From Oegoconia quadripuncta (taxonomy: Eukaryota > Arthropoda > Insecta > Lepidoptera > Autostichidae), in the NCBI GenBank assembly GCA_949316235.1, contig OX438744.1, forward strand, positions 34,530,778 to 34,594,777: a DNA stretch of 64,000 bases. The letters are read 5' to 3'. The notes beneath the pieces are model-generated. The model worked only from the letters and a program-made list of their open reading frames with translations. It ran no database searches and was not told the DNA's origin. The translations under genes and the position numbers were made by a program. Positions 46,530 to 55,826 of this stretch are shown one piece after another. Positions within the stretch are counted from its first letter, which is position 1, and every line of letters starts with the position of its first letter.

Positions 46530-47150
46530 TGTGAGGAAATGCCCTGGACATAAATTGTATCTTTGTTCTTCAGAAACGAGCGGTTCGCGCTATTTAGAAA
46601 CTGGGGCCCAGAGTGTCTCTTAGGAATAAATTTAAAGAAATTAATACATCAACATTAGCATCGGAATATGTTTACGAAAACTTAATGTATGTAAGAAAAA
46701 ATCTAGAATCGTTTAAGAAAAATAGTGATGTACATAATATTAATACCAGATATAAAAATAAACTGCCTGTTCATGTCAGTCGTTTAAAAGGCACTAAGTC
46801 ATTTAAGGGGCAATGTATACGCTTTTATAATAAGGTTCCAGTGGACATTCAAAATTTACCTTTAAATAAATGCAAAACCATCATAAAACAGACATTATTT
46901 ACCAAAGGGTACTATAAAATTTCGGATTACCTGGATGATAAGCAAGCATGGACATAGACCGCTCGGAGATTTGTAACCCAAACTTATTTAAAAGAGCAAC
47001 CCTTGAGTTTCTTGCTCGTTCTTTTCTGGGGAATCAGCTTTGTGAATGAGCAATAATGTCAAAAACTTTAATAATAAGATAAAAAAATTACGTTTTCAAG
47101 TGATAATTTTTATCCTACGAAATAAATATTTTTTTGATTTGATTTTGATA
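46530..47150 (+). pseudogene. LINE-A C-terminus and 3' end, best copy
   Basis: An open stretch at 46613-46957 encodes MSLRNKFKEINTSTLASEYV, then NSDVHNINTRYKNKLPVHVS, RLKGTKSFKGQCIRFYNKVP and VDIQNLPLNKCKTI, ending SDYLDDKQAWT. Upstream the same frame reads QKRAVRAI, a TAG stop, then KLGPRVSLRN, so the ATG is not a genuine start. It is the tail end of a CR1/Jockey-group reverse transcriptase (catalytic core absent). The 3' UTR holds TTGAGTTTCTTGCTCGTTC, AAGTGATAATTTTTATCC and a (GATTT)n tail. It is a 5'-truncated dead copy. Confidence 0.82.
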
Positions 47151-47224
47151 CAAAATTTAGTATCCTTACATAAGACAACTTACATGAGAACATTGCAAGT
47201 TAAACCTTTCTAAAAATACTCACT

Positions 47225-47310
47225 AAAGTACGCATCTACCTTCGACCTCATCTTCACTTAACATCAGGTGTGATTGAGGTCAAGTACTAACCCGTTGTGC
47301 ATAAAAAAAA
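47225..47310 (+). repeat. SINE-A 3' end
   Basis: TACCTTCGACCTCATCTTC, AACATCAGGTGTGATTGAGG and AACCCGTTGTGCAT, then a poly(A). Only the last ~85 bases are present. Confidence 0.85.
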
Positions 47311-47689
47311 CTCACGGAGTCGATGAAGTAAACGGATCCTTCAACAGTAAAAAATTATATCAAAAAAAAATATATCAAATAATAACTCAACTAAATTTAT
47401 TATTTATTTATATATTTACATAGAAACAACAAACATTTAGACATGTGATTGGTTGGTCCATCGCTCGCTCGGCAATTTGACGGTTTCTCATTGGTCAACG
47501 TAATCGTTGACGATACCGGTGAAGTTACATAATCTGAAGACTGGTCCTCAAGAATGTGATGTTATTCCCATCGACTCGCTAAGAAGATAATACAAATTAA
47601 GATTTCTGAGGAAATCATGAATGTTTTTGGATAGTAGCTACGTTATTGTATAGATCATAGTAATTAATTTCATCAACAGCCTTCCCCAT

Positions 47690-48045
47690 CTGTTGGGGCC
47701 TGTGCCCCAACAGACAGACAGACAGACAGGGACAGGAGGCTGTCCTCCTGTCACTCCTCCTCTCAGAGGGTATGAGTATCATCTTCAATGCAGGCCCAGT
47801 GTGGAGGTGGGTTTGTGTCCGACTAGTGAACACCTGACTGTCAGTATTTTTAAGCTGCCACTGTAGACCACCAACTTGGTTTAACGACTGCCTTCAATTG
47901 AAAACAACCTGCACCGACTATTTAACGTGCCCTCCGAAGCATGGAAACACTCGTATTCAAATGCCACTAGCGGTCACATTGCTTAGCTTCGCTAATCGAA
48001 AACTAATAGCGAATGCGACTGCGCCATGCGTGCGTCACACAGTAA
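47690..48045. repeat. Rep-4 copy with a CAGA microsatellite
   Basis: GTGCCCCAACAGACAGACAG (an imperfect (CAGA)n at about 47707-47730), then TCAATGCAGGCCCAGTG, CCACTGTAGACCACCAAC, GTGCCCTCCGAAGCATGG and TAGCGAATGCGACTGCGCCA. These blocks recur in order at 42585-42820 and 56385-56740. I recognise the GTGCCCTCCGAAGC block from lepidopteran repeats in general. Confidence 0.6.
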
Positions 48046-48382
48046 TTGCTGTAACTAAATAAAAATTATCCATAAACGTTCATGAGTTTTCGGAGAAAGG
48101 CCTGTAAAGGATTATTATCTGTTTCAGACTGTACCTTGTCTGAACTAAATCTTGTTATTCAAGCCTAATTAATTAGACAAAACTAAAACCCTCATTATCA
48201 TGGTTAGTGGGTCAATGCACTGGCTAGACGGGGTCGTAGGTTCGTATAAAAGTCTTGAAGAACGGCACCAATTGCTCAGGCACTCCCACCGGATTACCTA
48301 TATAATATAAACTTTCATATTTTTAATTATCTGCTTTCAGTGGTTTCTGCTTCACCTGTACTGCGTAATATGATAATGATGA
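48046..48382. other. Unassigned sequence
   Basis: A tRNA-like stretch (CACTGGCTAGACGGGGTCGT, then AGGTTCGTA, about 48219-48247) may be the eroded head of an old SINE. Nothing else is recognised. Confidence 0.35.
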
Positions 48383-48732
48383 TTGGGTCTTTACCTATGA
48401 AATTGGAGTTTTTTTTCTTCTTTAATCATATGTACCAATTCCTGGGATTTTCAAAGCTATATCCAAATTTGTTTTTTATTTGGAAAGTTGATTATTATGT
48501 CAAGATTTCACATGAAATATTTTTTAATTTCTGGGCTAAATCACATAATAAAAAGAATTTGAACAGAGCTCTTTTCATGTGCTTCCCATAATGATTTCTT
48601 AGATTCGCTGAAATTTTTATAAAGCGGTTACTATGTTTGTATGTTTTTGTATGTAGTTGTATGTTTGTATGGAGAAAACAGTCTTAATGAAATTCTTCAT
48701 ACAAAACGCCAATTTCATATGTAAGGACCTAA
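48383..48732. mobile_element. Mariner-type MITE, copy 1
   Basis: 350 bp with terminal inverted repeats TTGGGTCTTTACCTATGAAA and TTAGGTCCTTACATATGAAA (right end read inwards), both continuing TTGG.GTTTT. The right end is followed by TA; the left flank is GA, probably a mutated TA. The ends and the TA target match mariner-like elements (family from memory). The interior is similar to copy 2 at 57994-58404 in reverse orientation. The 83-codon frame here and the 78-codon frame in the other copy are alike because the MITEs are alike. Confidence 0.75.
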
Positions 48733-49097
48733 TATATATATCAGAACAACTACTTGGTACTTCATTTATTCAAAAATAATACAACTAGTAACTGCGAACT
48801 AATAAAGTTAACGGGACACCCCACGAATTGCTTTTGTTTTGTAATATGAGGTAATATAAATTGTAATAAAATTGTAAAGATGTAAACCAATTTAAAAGAT
48901 GTGTTGTTACGGAGTTTCTTGTCGCTTTTTCTCCCTAACCATTGCACGTTGTGAAGCGATGTTGTTTTAACAAATAACATGTTGTCTTTCAATAAGTGAT
49001 ATTGTTGTATCCTACATTGAATAAAATATCATTTAGAAGAATTGACATTTAAGTGAGCAAGTTTAAAGTCTGTGGTAAAGTTAGCATTACATAAATA
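48733..49097. other. Unassigned sequence
   Basis: A TATA run and AT-rich DNA. Nothing recognised. Confidence 0.4.
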
Positions 49098-49357
49098 AAC
49101 ATTAAACAAACATTAATTATGCGTCAATCTCTATAAACAACGAGTTTGGTGGAGTGGAGACATTGGGCCCTTGGTCTTCTGACACGAAACAATTTGTAAA
49201 GGATTTATCCGTTAGACTGGTCCACGCCTCTGGAGATGTGAGAGCTGGTGCCTACTTTGCTCAGCAGCTGAGCATATGCATTCACCGGTGCAATAGCGCT
49301 AGCGTACTAGGTACTATGCCTCACGGAAGCGAGTTGGACGGCGCATTTTTTCTATAA
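49098..49357 (+). pseudogene. Reverse-transcriptase C-terminal module, copy 1
   Basis: The open frame ends at TAA 49355-49357 and includes FGGVETLGPWSSDTKQFVKD, then LSVRLVHASGDVRAGAYFAQ, QLSICIHRCNSASVLGTMP. The pattern ETxGPW - RL - GD.RAG.(Y/F)FxQ - RGN(A/S)ASVLGT is, from memory, the end of a non-LTR retrotransposon reverse transcriptase. A very similar module is at 54861-55085. Everything upstream of about 49145 is unrelated, so the copy is 5'-truncated. The Cys in HRCN replaces the usual Arg-Gly, a sign of decay. An AATAAA lies at about 49412. Confidence 0.65.
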
Positions 49358-50057
49358 GATATAGGTATTTTCAATTGTGTTTTTTATATTTGTTGTTTCA
49401 TGTACATACATTTAATAAATGACATAAATATTTATTTATTTTCGGGAAACTTAAACAAAATTTTGTAATATAAAAAAACTATCATCATAGACAAGACGCA
49501 CACCAATTCATTATACAATACAAACAACACCTTTATTCAATCGGTGAATTTAAACACATTATTATGTTGTTTAAATTGACCGTCAGATGCGGTCTAAATG
49601 ATATTAAAAAACTTTACATATCTCTTGCTCTGTAAGTAGTCACTTACTTCCCTGAATGCCGGGGTGTATGAATATCATTACAGCATAGGTTTCAAAACCT
49701 ACCATGTAATGTTAACATTACAGCATAGGTTTTGGAATTTGAAAAAAGAACTGTCATACTCATACTGCAAGAAGAATATTTTTTTAAAGTTTTTTTTTCT
49801 CGGTATCGATTATTCACTCGAATCGGAATCGAGATAATTTATATTAGAATTTATGAAGATTTTATTTTAAATATCGAACTATTTGTTTCGCAGTCACATC
49901 GTATGTTAGTTGAAATCGATTTAAAAATCAAACTGGCCAGCACGATTTGACGCGCTTGCGAGCCATAAAATCGTGAAGAGTAAAAAAGGCAGTCGATTAG
50001 CTAGGCGCGAAAGTAAATTTTTCGTGTTTTGGAGTTCTTTCTCAAAAGTTTTGAAAA
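49358..50057. other. Unassigned sequence with small hairpins
   Basis: An inverted pair at 49676-49711 (CATTACAGCATAGGTTT and AAAACCTACCATGTAATG), followed by a further direct copy CATTACAGCATAGGTTT at 49717-49733. A second hairpin CACGATTT/AAATCGTG at 49941-49975 may mark the left side of the Crypton-like element that follows. Confidence 0.45.
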
Positions 50058-50299
50058 ATGTCAAGTGACGAAGACATGGATCTAACCCCCGATTTTATAA
50101 AATGACAAGCAAAAACAGTTTTAGAAAATCTATTACCACCGTACTCGAAAGAAAGATATGTAAAGGCATACGACGAATTCATGAAGTGGCGGTCAGAAAA
50201 AAAGTTAAATCTCTTTCTGAAAGTGTTTTTATATCATATGTTAATGAATTATCTAAGAAGCTACAACTTGTTTTTACTTACCTCACAATCGATATGTAA
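50058..50299 (+). pseudogene. Crypton-like tyrosine-recombinase N-terminus, broken
   Basis: From ATG 50058: MSSDEDMDLTPDFIK, then a TGA stop (50103-50105), then QAKTVLENLLPPYSKERYVK and AYDEFMKWRSEKK. A frame change follows and the next phase reads SLSESVFISYVNELSKKLQ up to a stop at 50297. The order PDFI..QA..VLE.LLP..SKERY.KAYDEFMKW - S.S..V...Y..ELSKK matches, from memory, the N-terminal SAM-like domain of insect Crypton-type tyrosine recombinases. The catalytic domain with the R..HR..Y residues is absent. One in-frame stop, one frameshift and truncation make it dead. Confidence 0.6.
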
Positions 50300-50321
50300 A
50301 GCAGAGTGTTTATCTCGGGTG

Positions 50322-50400
50322 TAAGCATCAATTGCATACTCGGGCTAATTAGCGCCCTCGCTGCGCTCGGGCGCCAAAAACCTCGTATGCAATTGATGTC
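50322..50400. repeat. Nested GC-rich palindrome
   Basis: Outer arms CATCAATTGCATAC (50326-50339) and GTATGCAATTGATG (50385-50398) are perfect complements of 14 bases. Inside, GCGCCC (50352-50357) pairs with GGGCGC (50369-50374) around TCGCTGCGCTC. It is much richer in GC than its surroundings. It starts only about 25 bases after the Crypton-like fragment and may be that element's terminal structure; this is inference. Confidence 0.6.
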
Positions 50401-50784
50401 ATACAGCCCTTGGTTAACAATCTACTATTACAGATCGAGTGTGTCAAACAGATTTTTATGTTATTACCTACCATACATACCTACACTCTTTCGCATATAT
50501 TAGTTTCAATTGAAGTTTAATAAATAAAGCATTTAATTCCACGAAAAAACTATTTGCGGTCAGGTATTTAAAACCAGTCAGCGAGGGAATGAGTAATGAA
50601 AGGCTTATTTGTCTAAAGCGCTTTGCTCGCTGCAACGGAATGGCTCGTAGGCGTCTTTATGCGCATGTTGTTATATAAAAGGCGACTACTTAATCTAATC
50701 AGTGCAACTTAATTTTTAAAGCCTTTACACAAAACTAGTGTTACAAGTTTGAAGCCTTTGTAACACCAAAACAGCTAAAGTGAA

Positions 50785-50990
50785 CGTCAAAAAATCTTTA
50801 TTGTGTATGTACACAGGGTACATTTAAAATAGTGAATTTTTACATTTTTTTAAGCTACTGCTTGTTTAAATGGCAATTTTCCCCAGAGAAGAACAAGCAA
50901 GAAACTCGAAGGATTGCTCTTTTAAAACTGGTTTTTATATTACAAACAGGCACAATAATACTTCATTGTTAATTGTGAAATAGCCTGGTA
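50785..50990 (-). repeat. LINE-B 3' end, uninterrupted
   Basis: Antisense tail: TCAAAAAATCTTTATTGTG, GCTACTGCTTGTTTAAATGG, CCCAGAGAAGAACAAGCAAG, AACTCGAAGGATTGCTC and TTTATATTACAAACAGGC. It serves as the empty-site reference for the nested insertion at 25400-25482. Confidence 0.65.
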
Positions 50991-51021
50991 TGCGAAGGAG
51001 CTGATTATTGTCTAAATTGAA

Positions 51022-51135
51022 AGGAAGATTGCTGCTCGGCTGTGGAATGATCTTCCTGCAGACATTCGAGAGAGCCCTACATCACCAGTTCTCAAAAAGC
51101 GCTTAAAAGAACACTACCTGTCGCAATTGGCATAA
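51022..51135 (+). pseudogene. LINE-E reverse transcriptase C-terminus
   Basis: In one frame to a TAA at 51133-51135: RKIAARLWNDLPADIRESPT then SPVLKKRLKEHYLSQLA. W(N)DLP..IR......F(K)..LK is the standard end of CR1/Jockey-group non-LTR polymerases (family knowledge). The preceding finger, palm and thumb regions are missing. About 160 bases downstream lies the GGCCGGCAACGC tail with poly(A) (51296-51423), so this is probably one 5'-truncated insertion covering 51022-51423. Confidence 0.72.
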
Positions 51136-51295
51136 GAAGTAATGTTATATATTGACATTTATATAATATATTAATTATATATCTAATTAAATGTTTTATT
51201 TAGGTTTATTTATTATTATATTCATGTAGTTATATTTAGTTATTTAAAAGTATTTATGTATTATAGACTTTTTTACTTTTATTATATATTTTTTT

Positions 51296-51423
51296 CCTCA
51301 AAGGCCGGCAACGCATCTGTGACCCTTTTGGTGATGCGGGTGTCCATGGGCGGCGGTGATTGCTTTCCATCAGGTGACCCGCATGCTCGTTTGCCGCCCT
51401 GTCATATAAAAAAAAAAAAAAAA
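51296..51423 (+). repeat. LINE-E 3' tail
   Basis: CCTCAAAGGCCGGCAACGCA, then TTTTGGTGATGCGGGTGTCC, CATCAGGTGACCCGCATGC and a run of about 18 A. It is nearly identical to the copy nested in SINE-B at 38191-38349. This is a very common 3' end in Lepidoptera (from memory). Confidence 0.85.
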
Positions 51424-51480
51424 TTGGGATTAATTTCTTTTCATTGCACACTTCCTTACTCATGTCATTAGTTTAGAAAG

Positions 51481-51655
51481 CCAACGGTTACTGGTTCGAA
51501 TCCCGCTAACGGTAAATGTTTTTGTCATGATTACGACCACTCTTGAGTCACGAATGGTTGTATAAATATCTATGTAAGTATGTTAGTCTAATATCCATAA
51601 GACATGCTCTGCTTAGTTTGGGCCTAGATAATTAAAATAATATATTATCATTATT
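51481..51655 (+). repeat. SINE-D copy
   Basis: CCAACGGTTACTGGTTCGAA with TCCCGCTAACGG is a tRNA-like box B region; the body has AAATGTTTTTGTCATGATTA, TAATATCCATAAGACATG and TGCTTAGTTTGGGCCTAG. This differs from SINE-A, -B and -C. The 5' part with box A is missing. It is the only copy in the window. Confidence 0.6.
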
Positions 51656-51928
51656 TACTGAGTCGCTAGTTTAATGTAGGTACTAATGTGGCTTCATAAG
51701 TGACGACCGTAGGGATTTTTTTTCGTTGCGAGTAATTGTAACACACTTTCCATATATCTATATATGTACAGACGGATCTCCCTAAAAGTATTATATGGAC
51801 CGTATGGACCGAAGCACTCTAGCACCATCTATTAGAAAGTATTCATACAATATCAACACTCAAACCAAATCCATAATAATATGTCACATATAAATAAGTA
51901 AGAAAATTTCATCAGCTCTGCTAATTGA

Positions 51929-52078
51929 TATCGTGGTCTAGTGGCAAGCGACACGAGTTACATCTTTTCTCTGTACCTATGATTAGGCAAATAAATGAAT
52001 TATGATTATGATTATGATTATGAGTGCTTAGGTAACGTCTTTCGAAAAGACACGGTTTTCGAATCCGGCTAAGACAAT
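51929..52078 (+). repeat. tRNA-like SINE head with (ATTATG)n
   Basis: GATATCGTGGTCTAGTGGC resembles a box A region and GGTTTTCGAATCCGGC a box B. Between them lies extra sequence including four ATTATG units (about 51996-52022), so the spacing (~100 bases) is too long for a functional tRNA. It is best read as an old SINE head with a microsatellite expansion. Confidence 0.45.
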
Positions 52079-52219
52079 TTTTATTCGATTTTTTTTCTGT
52101 TGTAAACACTTCATTAAAATAATAAAAAGGTAAGGAAAATAAGAAAAGTAAAAATTTTTGGAGGTAACACTTTAGCCTATGTGATACTTTTAGGATGATT
52201 CGTCTGTACATACCGGATG

Positions 52220-52568
52220 AGTTTTTTTAGCGTAAGGAAAAAAATAGGGCATATTAGGTAAGTGAAATAGAAGTTATTGGCATAGGTAGTTAAATTTTGT
52301 TTTTAAAAACGCACGCGCCGGCCGGAGATTGATATTATGCGACTGGCCTGATTCTTAGGGTCGCTATCATGCGAAAGTTATTTGTAACTCATATTTTCTC
52401 CAAGTTATCTTTATTTATTTTATTTAATGATGTAATTATGTGGAATAGGCCACAAACGCCATCGTCAAATCACACGAGGCTTGATTCTGAGTTTAAAAAA
52501 ATAAATAAACTACCTTCTATTTCACTTACCTAATATGCCCCATTTTTTTCCTTACGTTAAAAAAAACT
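52220..52568. mobile_element. MITE with ~50-bp terminal inverted repeats
   Basis: Left arm: AGTTTTTTTAGCGTAAGG, AAAAAAATAGGGCATATTAG, GTAAGTGAAATAGAAG. Right arm read inwards: AGTTTTTTTTAACGTAAGG, AAAAAAATGGGGCATATTAG, GTAAGTGAAATAGAAG. Only a few differences in about 50 bases suggest a recent element. The interior (about 240 bp) has no open frame of note. No clear target duplication is visible, so the superfamily is unknown. Confidence 0.72.
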
Positions 52569-53349
52569 AAAAATAAAAATATAGGTACTGAGTGGCGGTA
52601 CCTTCATATAAGTCCATAAGCCCGGCTTGCCTTACTGAATACTCTATCAGGACCAATGACAATTGAAATAGAATACCTTTTATTGAAACATTCACACTTG
52701 TCAAACTGAAACGTCGTGCTTGGTTACCTATTTTACTTGCTGTGTAAAAACCACTAAAATATATATAAAATAGCCCTATTTTGAAACCCTAGGCACGTAC
52801 TGTAGGCAGTAAGTCACTGGCAGGAAGCTTGAATCACTCGACAGACCATGACTGCGGCCTCAGAATTCGGTGCTATTATCCTCTGTAAGACACCAACATC
52901 GTCTCGATTTAATGAAAACCTTGTATTAAAACCTCTTGCCTGGTGTTGAACAACTATGCGCACAAACAGACACGGGTAGCGACTTTGTTTTATACTTTTG
53001 AGAAACTCGAGATAGCTGATGGAGATACTCAGTCTGTGTCCAGTCATTCGATTTCTGGCCCAGGGCTTCCGGAATTTCATGGAGTAGTGTTATACAATAG
53101 ATAGTACAAAACGAAACGCTTCAAATTCACGAGTATCTAGCGCGTTTTCGCTGAACAGACACGGGGTTGAGTCGGCCTCCCAAAGGGATGGATTTCACAG
53201 GCCAATCGAACTGTAACAAAGCTTTGACCGAACATTTAGAATGCTTAAATAAACGTAAAGATCTGTTTAAAATATCCATGTATTCACGATTAGGTCTTAC
53301 AAAATAATAGATAGTGAATACTTGAAATCACTGGGCGCAATACCCAGTA
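52569..53349. other. Unassigned; holds an 88-codon minus-strand frame
   Basis: The frame at 52814-53080 (minus) starts MKFRKPWARNRMTGHRLSIS and is basic with ordinary composition, but I recognise no family. Rated as possible chance. Confidence 0.35.
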
Positions 53350-53839
53350 GGGTAAAGGCCCAATCATTGGACCATCTTAGTTCAGAGGGTTATATAAATA
53401 AATATGCACACAATGCCACCTAGTTCCACTTTAAGCAACAATAGCCTTGTGTTGTGGATGCCAGATGGTTGATATACTACATAAATACATTTTTTTTTGT
53501 AAATAATATCCATAACTCGGGTTCATATCTCCGTATTCATCATACAAACATATGCCCCCAGCGGGATTCGAACCCGCGACCTTTTGGGATAGTGGTCAGA
53601 ATTTCTAACCACAACACCAAACAGGTCGTCAAAACTACACAAATATATAAGACTAATGAAATGCATTTACTAAATGAGATCTTTATTTAGTTGTTTATAA
53701 TCTACTAGAGCAATAAACTCTACTCATAGTGAAATTGTATTAAAACAGAAAAAAAGAAAATTCTGAGAGTAACCTCCATTGGTGTAGTCAACTTTGATGG
53801 TCCAATGAATGCACTGGTCCAACGATTGGACCTTTACCC
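53350..53839. mobile_element. TA-flanked terminal-repeat element with a SINE inside
   Basis: 25-bp terminal inverted repeats: GGGTAAAGGCCCAATCATTG plus GACCA on the left and, read inwards on the right, GGGTAAAGGTCCAATCGTTG plus GACCA, with TA on both sides (53348-53349 and 53840-53841). A further TTGGACCA-like repeat lies inside the right end (53798-53806). TA targets are used by Tc1/mariner-type elements; the family itself is not recognised. It carries a SINE-B copy at 53397-53630 and has no transposase frame, so it is a non-autonomous element about 255 bp long without the SINE. Confidence 0.68.
53397..53630 (-). repeat. SINE-B copy inside the TA-flanked element
   Basis: From ATATGCACACAATGCCACC through TTGTGTTGTGGATGCCAGA and CAGCGGGATTCGAACCCGCG to CACCAAACAGGTCGTC. 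Box A and box B are recognisable in antisense. A piece of about 25 bases in the A-rich middle is missing compared with 12899-13235. Confidence 0.85.
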
Positions 53840-54186
53840 TATTATAGAATAAAATTATAATTCTATTAGATAAATCGCGATTAGTGCTGTCAATGCGATA
53901 GTTTGGTTGTCTGTTGCTTAGTCACAAGGAACCGGTTCGGGATTCGGGACTTCGAATCTGAATAGCACCTACCTCGAATTAATACAAAATAAGTAACAAA
54001 ATCAGTAGGTATCAACCTAACTCCCGTACAATAGGAGAAGTAGTGTGCACAAAAAAGGTAAATACCCGGGACCTTGCGTCTCAATAGGTTTTACTCTCGA
54101 GAGCGCGGCACAAAAGAATCTTTTTCTGTTCCATGTTAAGTAGGCAGTGGGTTTTTAGCGAAGTACGGTCTTCAAAACAGTGAAGA

Positions 54187-54496
54187 ATGTAAACTACATT
54201 GGGTTTACGATTCCGAGGTGGCGGGTTCGATCCTCAGTACAAGTTTAAGTACTCGGTTTGGTTGGTGGCAGGGCATTTTAAATGTCCGCCTGGCTAGCTA
54301 CCACCATCTTATCTAAATCTGCAGCAAAGCAGCAATATTAATAGCATTGCTGTGTTCCGGTTGTCAGAGATAAATTAGCCAGTCGCCCAAATGTGTTGGG
54401 GTTTCCGGGTCAGTACGCTTCCACCTTCGACCTCATATTTACTTAACATCAGGTATGATTGAGGCCAAGTACCAACCCGTTGGTCATAAAAAAAAA
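54187..54496 (+). repeat. SINE-A copy, nearly complete
   Basis: The head starts within ATGTAAACTACATTGGG. Box B GGGTTCGATCCTC is followed by a short deletion (CAGTACAAGT in place of CAGCGGGGTACATGT). The body and 3' half are complete, with poly(A). Confidence 0.9.
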
Positions 54497-54860
54497 CAAT
54501 TTTACTGAAATTAAAAAAACATTAACTTCAAATGTTTTGTTTTACATTTTACGTGAAAATTATGAGATCTAATTTTATTATGCTGTAGCTAGTTTTTTCT
54601 ATAGTATGCAATTATAGTCGTAAATAGGAATATGTATTGTCCATGTTCTTTTTCGCAATCATTCGTAATATTTTGTGTATTTAAATATAAAAGAGATTAT
54701 ATTGAAGTACATTGTGGGGTTTTTTTTAATGATTATTATATTGTTTCAGGTATGTGGAGAAGCTTAAATTGCTGGAACATAGGTATGAAAACCTTTTTGA
54801 AATATTACATAGATTCTAACAAAATATTTTTATAAATAAATTTTCATTGTCAATATATAG
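54497..54860. other. Unassigned sequence
   Basis: AT-rich; a 67-codon frame at 54632-54835 has no known domain. Confidence 0.4.
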
Positions 54861-55085
54861 AAATATATTGCGGCACTTGCCCTCGAAACAATGGGCCCGT
54901 GGTCATCCGACACTAAAAAAATCATAAAAGAGGTGTCGGATTTGCTAATCCAAGTGTCAGGTGACCTCAGGGTGGGCGCCTTCTTTACACAAAGACTAAG
55001 CCTGGCGATGCAGCGGGGCAACGCGGCTAGCGTGCTGGGGACAATGCCGCAGGTAGGAGAGCTCGAGGTGAAACACTTTTTATAG
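54861..55085 (+). pseudogene. Reverse-transcriptase C-terminal module, copy 2
   Basis: Frame open from just after a TAG (54858-54860) to the TAG at 55083: ALALETMGPWSSDTKKIIKE, VSDLLIQVSGDLRVGAFFTQ, RLSLAMQRGNAASVLGTMP and a short Glu/Leu-rich end. It is clearly homologous to 49098-49357 (shared GPWSSDTK, SGD, QRL-type and ASVLGTMP). The QRGNAASVLGT consensus is intact here. It is GC-richer than its flanks. The rest of the polymerase is missing. Both copies end at the same protein position, the true C-terminus. Confidence 0.68.
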
Positions 55086-55826
55086 TTATGTAAATATAAT
55101 ATATATTTTTTCTTTTATTATTATCTCTTAAGTATTGTATTTGATTATTTAATGTTATTGAACTGCTATTACAAAATATATTAAACTGACATCTTCCCAC
55201 AAACGCGACCGCCAAATGTCATACCGCCATACTTATGCATAATTATTTCTTTAGTCGGTAGTATCGTGCACCCTACCTGTTTTTCTTACCTACAAATGTC
55301 CCATAGCTATGGGTTGTCTGGATAAGGATTTTAGTGATGAGACCGCCTAATATATATTGTTGTCATCAAAAATTATTGTAAATTATTTTGCGCAACAAAG
55401 AGTATTTATATTGTATTGTATTTAGTTATGACATACATATTATTATAGTAGAGTTAGGTTAAAATTCGCAAATATCGTTCGTCAATGGTTAATTTTGATA
55501 TTTCTCAATATTATTATTATTTAGTCAATTTGTGAACTTCGCCATTGTTTGGTTCATGGTTGAAAACAGTTTGGCCTGCTAACCGTACCTTCATTCGTCT
55601 CGCTAAAGGGCCCGGGACGATCGAACAAAGCAGAAACCAATTTGTTACGTGATAATATGCCCCTCCTTCCCCTTTACCCCCGGTAATACCCTCACCGCCT
55701 GCTTCCCCCGAAATGAGTCTTATTTGAAGTCCAACGCTCCTTGCCCTTTGACAAAAAAATCATTACTTCGAAGACAGCAATATTTTTGTAGTATTGGTGG
55801 AGCTGTGTTTACTTAATTGTAGGGAC
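55086..55826. other. Unassigned sequence
   Basis: Contains a short GC-rich, pyrimidine-rich stretch at about 55660-55745 (CCCCTCCTTCCCCTTTACCC). No repeat or exon is recognised. Confidence 0.4.

Noticed and set aside
46613..46957. A small 114-residue host gene starting at ATG 46613
   Set aside because: The frame continues upstream through a TAG with clear homology to other LINE-A copies, so it is the end of a reverse transcriptase and the ATG is internal.
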